A stretch of DNA of 52,554 nt from an uncultured Bacteroidales bacterium (GTDB taxonomy: Bacteria > Bacteroidota > Bacteroidia > Bacteroidales > Muribaculaceae): NCBI GenBank assembly GCA_949289215.1, contig CASENC010000021.1, positions 1 to 52,554 of the forward strand, in the 5' to 3' direction. The position numbers were made by a program, and so were the translations under genes. The notes below the pieces were generated by a model. That model made no database searches, had not been told where the DNA came from, and was given only the letters and a program-made list of their open reading frames with translations. Positions 1-6,049 of the stretch are shown here, in pieces (the stretch's first letter is position 1; each line of letters opens with the position of its first letter).

Positions 1-279
1 ACGCCATTTTTCACAAGTTTTTGTACCGCACATTTTGATATTCAAGAAATTACACTTACTTTTACTTCCCAAAATGGAGGTACAAGCCGAGAATGGTGCT
101 AAAAATCACTAACTTACACATTCTCAGATACTTGCCAACCTGCTGATTGTACCTTTTAGAACGCTATACTATTGATAATCAACGATGTACACATACTGCA
201 TCGGAAAGTGATTGCGCATAACTGACTGCAACGAATTAGAACCGGCTGTGAGGGCTCGGTAAGAGCTTCTGCATGGTCT
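1..279. other. Non-coding left edge, no gene recognised
   Basis: I see no convincing coding region, RNA gene or promoter in this stretch. It is moderately AT-rich and may be the decayed remainder of the gene whose 3' end survives at 315-396. Confidence 0.4.
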
Positions 280-314
280 ATGCATATGTTTACAACAGGC
301 GGCTGCCCGGCCGG

Positions 315-396
315 GAAGTGCTGTTCCGGAATAGCGGAGATCCTAAAGGTGGATGTAAAGGATTTGATAAACGAAAACTCTCATCATGAACAATAA
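315..396 (+). pseudogene. Frameshifted 3' remnant of an XRE-type HTH regulator
   Basis: Reading 315-329 gives EVLFR. After skipping one base, 331-396 gives [16 protein letters not shown] and a short tail to a TAA stop. This matches the end of the intact HTH protein at 3346-3588 (ETLLEIARVLEVDVKDLLHS). The 18 bases at 349-366 are identical to 3520-3537. The helix-turn-helix part is missing or unrecognisable upstream, so this is a broken regulator with a one-base insertion near 330. Its stop overlaps the start of the fic gene, suggesting the two were once translationally coupled. Confidence 0.6.
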
Positions 397-946
397 GTAT
401 CAGATAGACGAACTGAGCTTTCAAAAAGCTCAAAAATTATTCGAGACAGGAGATATTGACAAGATGGAAGTCGGAACCACAAAAGGATTGTGCGATATCC
501 ACCGATATCTTTTTGATGGACTTTATGATTTCGCAGGCAAGATACGAAACCTGAATATAGCCAAAGGCGGATTCCGTTTTGCCAACTGCCTGTATCTGGA
601 AGCCATCCTGCCTGTCATTGAAAAGATGCCGGAAAATACCTTCGAGGAAATCATTGCCAAATACGTAGAAATGAATATTGCCCATCCGTTTATGGACGGG
701 AACGGACGTGCCACTCGCATCTGGCTGGACATGATTCTAAAGAAACAACTTGGCAAAGTTGTAGACTGGCGTACTGTTGACAAAGACCTTTATCTGCAAG
801 CTATGGAGCGAAACCCCATCAATGACTTGGAACTACGAGTGTTGCTCCAGCCAGCCTTGACAGATAGAGTCAATGACCGAGAAGTTATCTTCAAAGGGAT
901 TGAGCAGTCGTATTATTATGAGGGGTATAGCAGAAACGACAATTAA
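386..946 (+). CDS. fic: Fic-domain protein adenylyltransferase, class III
   Basis: Fic enzymes transfer AMP or another nucleotide moiety from a nucleotide to a hydroxyl side chain of target proteins in the cytoplasm. The active-site motif HPFMDGNGR is complete at residues 100-108, with catalytic His100 and phosphate-binding residues to Arg108. Near the C-terminus SYYYEG (Ser175, Glu179, Gly180) fits the self-inhibitory S/TxxxE(G/N) helix of class III Fic proteins such as the Neisseria enzyme, so activity is probably held back in cis. At 186 aa it has the usual single-domain length. The start overlaps the stop of the HTH remnant by 11 bases. No separate antitoxin gene is adjacent, which agrees with a built-in inhibitor. 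The targets cannot be told from sequence. Confidence 0.9.
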   Translation: MNNKYQIDELSFQKAQKLFETGDIDKMEVGTTKGLCDIHRYLFDGLYDFAGKIRNLNIAKGGFRFANCLYLEAILPVIEKMPENTFEEIIAKYVEMNIAHPFMDGNGRATRIWLDMILKKQLGKVVDWRTVDKDLYLQAMERNPINDLELRVLLQPALTDRVNDREVIFKGIEQSYYYEGYSRNDN

Positions 947-1001
947 CTTGTAATTACAAAGACATATAAACTATAAATTTCTATTAAAGAAATAATTACA
1001 T

Positions 1002-1035
1002 TTTGTATTGCAGCATTAAAAAAGCACTAATTTTG
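1002..1035 (+). promoter_or_regulatory. Putative Bacteroidetes promoter of the 1119/2074 gene pair
   Basis: The -7 box TAATTTTG at 1028-1035 matches TAnnTTTG exactly. A TTTG at 1002-1005 lies 22 bp upstream, slightly longer than the usual 19-21. It would start transcription near 1042, 77 bases before the ATG at 1119, so the pair is probably transcribed independently of fic. Confidence 0.5.
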
Positions 1036-1118
1036 TAGGAATTGAAGCCGTAATTTTAGCTTTAATTGAAAGTTGCCTTCAACATGCAAATATAATTTTC
1101 ACAATTTCTAAGTAGTAT

Positions 1119-2090
1119 ATGAGAAACTATAGTTTAAGTATTTATCGAATATCTATTAATAAACGTCTAAGTAAAGACGAAAAAATGTACTTGTCAGATT
1201 ATGATAATGGTAAAGACTTGTTAGTTCAATTAAAAGGGTTACTTGATATTTGGAAGTTTGAGAACGTTAAAGAAAATTTCCCTACGATAGCTAAAGATGA
1301 GGATGAAAAGAAAATTAGCAGAATACTTCAAAATCTTGATGGCTCTTTTGAATTACATTCGCTTGGAAGATGCCTTTCGGGAATTATCGAATCTGGAGAA
1401 TTTGGAACAGAGGAAAACATTATCAATTCCAATACAGGCGAACTAAAATATCGAAAGCGTGCGGATGATGCACAAATGATACCATTCTTTTTTATGTTTA
1501 ATATCCCAGAAAATTCATACTATGGATATTTAATCATAGAACGAATTGGTAATATAGGTATCTATTCTACTTTGACGAAAGCTATTCAGAAGCATATAGA
1601 ACAAGAAATACATGAAAACCTGGTTTTAAAAATAGAGCCATTTATGATTCAGGAAGTATTCAATCGTAATTTGAGTGTAATATCAGAGGCTAAAAAAGTT
1701 ATTCTAAAGAGGGTACAATCTCAGAGACTAAATCTTTCACAAATTGCAGAAAATCTCGTGGAAGGAGATGACGTTCAGACTGATGTTGTTTATAAAGCAC
1801 CTCGAAATCGTTTTCTCCAAGTTAAGCAATGGATAGATAAGCTTAATGCTTCCAAGAATAAAAAAGGCGGATATACATTTCAAAGTATTGAATATGCGGA
1901 TGTGGCTTTTGAACTAAAGATTGGAGGAAAAGTTAGAACCGTGTCAATTGCTAAGATTAATGGATTAGGCACAAATTTAGAGATTACTGATAATGTCGAA
2001 TTAGGAGATAATGGCTATCCTACATATAGTTCATTAAAAACTGAAGCACAAAGATTATTATCATATATAAAAGATGAAGATAAAAAGTAA
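1119..2090 (+). CDS. Unrecognised 323-aa protein, partner of a PutAbiC-like gene
   Basis: I do not recognise the family. The protein has no signal peptide or membrane segment and looks cytosolic. The central part (about residues 120-155) is hydrophobic and beta-like (MIPFFFMFNIPENSYYGYLI), followed by a helical stretch with many charged residues. No Walker, nuclease or HTH motif is evident. The gene is AT-rich like its downstream neighbour and unlike the mod gene beyond, suggesting joint transfer. Its 3' end overlaps the next gene by 17 bases, so the two are almost certainly cotranscribed and translationally coupled. By context it may be a sensor or modulator for the membrane protein downstream; that is inference. 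Confidence 0.75.
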   Translation: MRNYSLSIYRISINKRLSKDEKMYLSDYDNGKDLLVQLKGLLDIWKFENVKENFPTIAKDEDEKKISRILQNLDGSFELHSLGRCLSGIIESGEFGTEENIINSNTGELKYRKRADDAQMIPFFFMFNIPENSYYGYLIIERIGNIGIYSTLTKAIQKHIEQEIHENLVLKIEPFMIQEVFNRNLSVISEAKKVILKRVQSQRLNLSQIAENLVEGDDVQTDVVYKAPRNRFLQVKQWIDKLNASKNKKGGYTFQSIEYADVAFELKIGGKVRTVSIAKINGLGTNLEITDNVELGDNGYPTYSSLKTEAQRLLSYIKDEDKK

Positions 2091-2964
2091 TATCATAATG
2101 ATTCTTGCCTGCCTTTCAACGATTTTAGCTTTCGTTGTAAGCATCTATTTCATTTATGTTGTATTGATGAATGTATCTTCTTATTCACAGGCAGAGAAAG
2201 AAATTGCTACGCAGATGAAATTAGGATTCGGCGATTTAATAGCAGGGACGGTCGGTATACTTTTGTCATTTGCAGCCACGTTATTTCTTTTTGTTACATT
2301 TAAGGAACAAAGAAAACAGTTTTCCGATAACCATATTGACGCAGAGAAAGATCGGTTTGAAAGTACATTTTTCAATCTTTTATCAATGCTCTACCAAGTA
2401 CGGGAAAATGTAAATAAAGAAATTGCATTATGCACCAATAATGAAATGAAATCCATTAAAGAGTTTTATAATGGCTTTAAAGTTTACTACCTCGAACATG
2501 CAAATACAGAAGAGCAGAAAGAAATCATGGTTTATCTATCACAAGACCAACAGAATACTGTAGAACGAGAAAATATAGAATGTTACTTAGGGCAATTATA
2601 TGAAGATTACATCAAGATAAAGGCATGTAACATCAATTATTATTATCGCTATGTTTTTAATATGATTAATTTTGTTATTGGCCAATGGAAACATACAGAC
2701 AAGGAGGGAACTCATATCCACAAGTATCTGAATTTCATTCAAGCACAGATGTCGGATGAAGAATTGGCACTAATTTTTTATGATGTAATTTCTCATTATG
2801 GCTTAGATAACAATTATAGCCATCAATTTAAGGATACAATAGATTTTTATGGCTTTTTAGAAAATATAAATCCAAATGCTCTTTTAGACAGAAAGCACCA
2901 TGTTGTTTTCCATAAAACAAAGTTCAAATTTTTGAATAGGGACGAAAAGATGTCAAAACAATGA
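2074..2964 (+). CDS. Putative phage abortive infection protein (PutAbiC-like), two-TM
   Basis: The N-terminus has two hydrophobic segments, about residues 7-33 and 50-75. They are followed by a charged linker with EQRKQFSDN and then KDRFESTFFNLLSMLYQVREN. This layout (two membrane helices, then an RFESTFFNLL block) is what I associate with the Pfam family of putative phage abortive infection proteins (PutAbiC). The remaining 200 residues are mainly helical, presumably cytosolic, with no catalytic motif I recognise. The gene begins inside the 3' end of the 1119 gene. A membrane-anchored effector that kills or arrests the infected cell is the likely role by family name. The family is assigned from memory of its pattern, without a search. 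Confidence 0.65.
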   Translation: MKIKSNIIMILACLSTILAFVVSIYFIYVVLMNVSSYSQAEKEIATQMKLGFGDLIAGTVGILLSFAATLFLFVTFKEQRKQFSDNHIDAEKDRFESTFFNLLSMLYQVRENVNKEIALCTNNEMKSIKEFYNGFKVYYLEHANTEEQKEIMVYLSQDQQNTVERENIECYLGQLYEDYIKIKACNINYYYRYVFNMINFVIGQWKHTDKEGTHIHKYLNFIQAQMSDEELALIFYDVISHYGLDNNYSHQFKDTIDFYGFLENINPNALLDRKHHVVFHKTKFKFLNRDEKMSKQ

Positions 2965-3254
2965 TAAGATTTCTCCTGCAGAATTGTAAAAATAGCAAGA
3001 GAAGTCTCTAATTACCCATTGACGAAATTAATTTAGCACACAGGGAAAACGTGTCTAAATTTCGCAGAAAAATTAATTCCCCCTTATATTCTTGCAACTT
3101 ATATCAAAGAGACATTTTTCACTGTCTCTACTTTCTGATTCTGAGGTTATCGACAATGTGTCACGACCTTCTTGTTTGAGAATTTGGGAATAAATCTACA
3201 GCGGATATCTCCATGCTAATACCCAGTCCCCAAGCATCACAAAATTGATGTTTT

Positions 3255-3293
3255 TCGCCATACTTTTTGCATAATTCAATCCATGTATGGCGA
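3255..3293. promoter_or_regulatory. Operator-like inverted repeat upstream of the HTH gene
   Basis: TCGCCATAC at 3255-3263 is repeated in perfect inverse orientation, GTATGGCGA, at 3285-3293, with 21 bases between. It lies directly upstream of a perfect -7 box (3312-3319). The spacing and the adjacent XRE-type gene make an autoregulatory operator likely. Confidence 0.45.
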
Positions 3294-3311
3294 TTTATCG
3301 ATAATATTCCC

Positions 3312-3319
3312 TACCTTTG
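3312..3319 (+). promoter_or_regulatory. -7 promoter element TACCTTTG of the HTH-mod operon
   Basis: TACCTTTG matches TAnnTTTG exactly. No good TTTG lies 19-21 bp upstream, so the promoter may depend on, or be blocked by, a factor binding the inverted repeat next to it. Transcription would start near 3326, just before the ATG at 3346. Confidence 0.45.
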
Positions 3320-3345
3320 TCTGCAACGAGAACAATCATCGTAAA

Positions 3346-3588
3346 ATGGAAACAACGAAAGATATAAACCGAATCAAGGTGGTGCTGGTGGAAAAGAAGC
3401 GGACAAACAAATGGCTGGCCGAACAGTTGGGAAAAGACCCGGCAACGGTGTCGAAATGGTGTACGAACACCGCTCAACCAAGCCTTGAAACGCTGTTGGA
3501 AATCGCAAGAGTTTTGGAAGTGGATGTAAAGGATTTGCTCCACTCCACGCGTGAAGAGATCCGGTATATCAAGATTCAACAACCGTAA
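3346..3588 (+). CDS. XRE-family HTH regulator of the type III RM locus
   Basis: This 80-residue protein is a compact Cro/cI-type helix-turn-helix (KWLAEQLGKDPATVSKWCTN is the core) with no extra domain. A longer reading from 3283 exists, but it would begin upstream of the predicted -7 box, so the start at METTKD (3346) is chosen. The mod gene follows after 15 bases, so the two form an operon. Such controller-like proteins time expression of methyltransferase and nuclease in restriction-modification loci. The C-terminal half is closely related to the broken copy before fic. Confidence 0.85.
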   Translation: METTKDINRIKVVLVEKKRTNKWLAEQLGKDPATVSKWCTNTAQPSLETLLEIARVLEVDVKDLLHSTREEIRYIKIQQP

Positions 3589-3603
3589 AAACGTAAGCAA
3601 CGC

Positions 3604-5385
3604 ATGAACAATAACGACCGTATAAACCTGATACACCGCATCGGCGAGCTGGAGGGGCTGACCGACCGCGAGCGCAGCGCCCTGCTGGGATTGCTTCGCG
3701 AAAGCAAGACCTACGGACTGGTGTGGGAAGACAAGCCCGAAGCGGTGGAGGAGCGGATGCAAGAAGAACTGCCTGTATTGCGGGAAGTGCCGGAGCGTAC
3801 CCTCATCAGCGACAGACCTGACGCGCCCAACCATATCCTCATCGAGGGCGACAACCTCGAAGCCCTCACCACGCTGGCCTACACCCATGCCGGGCGCATC
3901 GACGTGATTTACATCGATCCGCCTTACAACACGGGAAACAAGGATTTTGTCTATAACGACTCGTTTGTGGACCGCGAGGACACGTATCGCCATTCCAAGT
4001 GGTTGTCGTTCATGAGCCGACGGCTGCGCATCGCCAAGCAGTTGCTTTCGGACAAGGGAGTGATCTTTATTTCGATTGATGATAATGAGCAGGCGCAGCT
4101 GAAGTTGTTGTGCGATGAGGTGTTTGGGGAAGAGAACGCTTTAGCCGAAATATTGTGGCATAAGAACTATGCCTCAGCAAATGATTCAAAGACATTCTCC
4201 AAAGTATTAGATTACATTTTAGTTTATAAGAAGACTGATAAATTTACGCGCAACTTACTGCCAAGGACAGAAAAGCAAAATGTCTTATATAAATATGATA
4301 GTAATGATGGAAAAGGAAAATGGAGACCTGACAACCTATCAGTACGAACCTATTCCGCGAGCTATGATTACCCTATAATAAATCCCAATACAGGAGTTGC
4401 ATACAATCCACCTAAAGGACGTTCTTGGATGACAAACCAAGAACGTGTACAAGAATGGATTAAAGAAACAAGGGTTTACTTTGGCTTAAATGGGAAAGGG
4501 GCACCACAATTGAAACGATATTTATCTGAAGTACAACAAGGTGTTGTACCAACAACATATTGGAGTTATGACGATTGTGGACATAAAGATGAGGCAAGAA
4601 AAGAAATCAAGGATATATTCGGCCAACCACCGTTCGATTCTCCCAAACCAACGCGTTTATTAAAACAGATATTGCGTCTTGGCTCTCTCAAAAAATCTAT
4701 CATCCTCGATTTCTTCGCCGGCAGTGGCACCACCCTCCACGCCACGATGCAACTCAACGCCGAGGACGGAGGCCATCGTCAGTGCATTCTCGTAACGAAC
4801 AACGAGAACGGCATCTGTGAGAACGTGACTTACGAGCGGAACAAGCGTGTCATCCAGGGCTACACCACCCCGAAAGGCGAACAGGTGGCAGGGCTAACGG
4901 GCAACACGCTGCGCTACTATAAGACCGACTTTGTGAGCCGCACACGCTCGGTGCAGAACATGCGCCGACTGGTGAACCTCTCCACCGACATGCTCTGCAT
5001 CAAGGAAGACCTCTATGCGGAGCAACCTACCTTCTGCGGCGAGCGCACCTATAAAAACATCTTCCGCTACTTCGACAACGGCAGCCGGCAAATGCTCGTC
5101 ATCTACCGCGAAGAAGCGATAGAGCGCCTGGTGGAGCTTATCTACGGCATGGACGTGACGGACAGAATCAAGATATACGTGTTCTCCCCCGGCGAAGACC
5201 CGTGGGAAGACTCGTTTGAGGACGTGAGCGACAAGGTGGAGCTGTGTGCCCTGCCCGCCGCCATCTATAACGCCTACCGCCGCATCCTGCCCAAGAAAAA
5301 AACAGAAATCCTTACAACAGAGGACAAAGCCGATGCAAAAGCAACGCCCGAAAATCTTCTTTTTAACTTTGAAGAGGAGGAATGA
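3604..5385 (+). CDS. mod: Type III restriction-modification DNA methyltransferase (Mod)
   Basis: A 593-residue beta-class amino-methyltransferase that methylates host DNA to protect it from the cognate Res nuclease. The catalytic motif DPPYNTG is at residues 105-111 and the AdoMet-binding motif DFFAGSGTT at 369-377, in the order typical of type III Mod. The segment between them (about residues 180-345) is the target-recognition domain. Bases encoding it (about 4140-4640) are visibly more AT-rich than the flanks, which suggests a swapped specificity domain. The reading frame is intact, so host methylation may persist although res is broken. It sits in an operon behind the HTH gene; the DNA target cannot be told from sequence. 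Confidence 0.92.
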   Translation: MNNNDRINLIHRIGELEGLTDRERSALLGLLRESKTYGLVWEDKPEAVEERMQEELPVLREVPERTLISDRPDAPNHILIEGDNLEALTTLAYTHAGRIDVIYIDPPYNTGNKDFVYNDSFVDREDTYRHSKWLSFMSRRLRIAKQLLSDKGVIFISIDDNEQAQLKLLCDEVFGEENALAEILWHKNYASANDSKTFSKVLDYILVYKKTDKFTRNLLPRTEKQNVLYKYDSNDGKGKWRPDNLSVRTYSASYDYPIINPNTGVAYNPPKGRSWMTNQERVQEWIKETRVYFGLNGKGAPQLKRYLSEVQQGVVPTTYWSYDDCGHKDEARKEIKDIFGQPPFDSPKPTRLLKQILRLGSLKKSIILDFFAGSGTTLHATMQLNAEDGGHRQCILVTNNENGICENVTYERNKRVIQGYTTPKGEQVAGLTGNTLRYYKTDFVSRTRSVQNMRRLVNLSTDMLCIKEDLYAEQPTFCGERTYKNIFRYFDNGSRQMLVIYREEAIERLVELIYGMDVTDRIKIYVFSPGEDPWEDSFEDVSDKVELCALPAAIYNAYRRILPKKKTEILTTEDKADAKATPENLLFNFEEEE

Positions 5386-5444
5386 TGCCTATGGATAAAC
5401 CGATATTAATAACCGGAATGAATGTGTCCCCAAATAACGGACGA

Positions 5445-5576
5445 CAAAGTGGCAGTAGAAACGCAGAATTTTACGTCGCTACAATCGGGTCGTTCAATCA
5501 CAACAAACTAATATTCAACACATTTACACTACACAACTGTAGAGACGCGATTAATCGCGTCTCTACTGCCACTTTG
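5445..5576. mobile_element. MITE-like element with 20-bp terminal inverted repeats
   Basis: The ends are 5445-5464 (CAAAGTGGCAGTAGAAACGC) and 5557-5576. They are inverted copies with one mismatch in 20. The right end overlaps a perfect 28-base palindrome at 5539-5566. The 132-base element has no gene of its own. Small size, terminal inverted repeats and position inside a small ORF fit a miniature non-autonomous transposable element. No clear target-site duplication was seen. Confidence 0.5.
5539..5566. repeat. REP-like 28-bp palindrome, copy 1
   Basis: Perfect palindrome with half-site GTAGAGACGCGATT. An identical copy is at 43743-43770, 38 kb away in an unrelated intergenic region, so it belongs to a dispersed repeat family. 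Confidence 0.75.
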
Positions 5577-5682
5577 CAGCAAAAAAAGTTTTTGAAATTG
5601 CCGGCACCCGTGTTTTATTTTACCAAGCCGGTAAAATATTTAAGATTGCAGAAATAGAAATGAAAAACGAAGGAGACAAAAC

Positions 5683-5781
5683 ATGAAAGAGCAGCAGGGC
5701 AAGAACAATCTGCCGACAGCGAATCGCAATAAATCTCAGTTACTCGAAGTTTTCGAGCAACTGACACCGGACAAAAAATAA
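5683..5781 (+). CDS. Small 32-aa ORF between mod and res
   Basis: A strong AAGGAG ribosome-binding site at about 5669-5674 precedes ATG at 5683. The product begins MKEQQGKNNL and ends with LLEVFEQLTPDKK, highly polar with a short amphipathic helix. The next small gene starts 5 bases after its stop, implying coupling. No family was recognised. The good ribosome-binding site is the main support. Confidence 0.4.
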   Translation: MKEQQGKNNLPTANRNKSQLLEVFEQLTPDKK

Positions 5782-5786
5782 CGTTT

Positions 5787-5993
5787 ATGGACAAGATAAA
5801 AAGACAACCAAAGAAATCCATCCGCTTCTTTAATGACCGGGAAGTGCGGGCGGTATGGGATAGTCTTCAACTCGTGAGTGATACTCACGGGTTGAAGATT
5901 AATGACCGCGAGATGTTTATGAAAGAAATCGACTATTCTTATTATGAACAAATGATTGATTGTTATAGGGAAAGGGAAAAATTCATGATTTGA
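5787..5993 (+). CDS. Small 68-aa ORF with a BRO-N-like start
   Basis: Residues about 9-25 (KKSIRFFNDREVRAVWD) resemble the very start of BRO-N/phage-antirepressor-like proteins, which normally continue for over 100 residues. Here the similarity stops and the frame runs through a 33-base palindrome (5865-5897). NDRE then occurs a second time. The gene is probably a truncated antirepressor-like protein fused to unrelated sequence by a repeat insertion. It could still be expressed as a short protein. It lies between mod and res. Confidence 0.4.
   Translation: MDKIKRQPKKSIRFFNDREVRAVWDSLQLVSDTHGLKINDREMFMKEIDYSYYEQMIDCYREREKFMI
5865..5897. repeat. REP-like 33-base palindrome
   Basis: Arms CTTCAACTCGTGAGT and ACTCACGGGTTGAAG pair over 15 bp with one mismatch around a GAT loop. 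It lies inside the small BRO-N-like ORF. TTAATGACCG occurs on both sides (about 5830 and 5898), which may be a footprint of insertion or duplication. Confidence 0.55.
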
Positions 5994-6049
5994 ACCGCTA
6001 AATTCTCACGAATCATTATTTTATTGATTGAACAAGAAGAAAGAAAAGA

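Larger units (their letters stand above)
2965..3345. other. Intergenic region with hairpins, no gene seen
   Basis: This 380-base AT-rich stretch lies between the defence pair and the HTH-mod operon. It holds an imperfect inverted repeat at about 3024-3064, with GTGTCTAAATTTCG as the right arm. A short hairpin (AGAGACA/TGTCTCT) around 3107-3128 could end transcription of the upstream pair. The operator-like repeat at 3255-3293 is listed separately. I see no credible open reading frame. Confidence 0.45.
5382..5657 (+). pseudogene. Possible remnant ORF overlapping the mod stop, disrupted by a MITE-like element
   Basis: A 91-codon frame starts with ATG overlapping the mod stop codon, as in a coupled gene. 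Only the first 20 or so residues (MMPMDKPILITGMNVSPNN) lie upstream of the 132-base inverted-repeat element at 5445-5576. The rest is read from that element and is unlikely to be a natural protein. I read it as a small gene interrupted by an insertion. No family was recognised. Confidence 0.35.

Noticed and set aside
5445-5897. CRISPR-like array from the palindromes near mod
   Set aside because: Repeats are of different sequence and not regularly spaced, and no cas gene is present.
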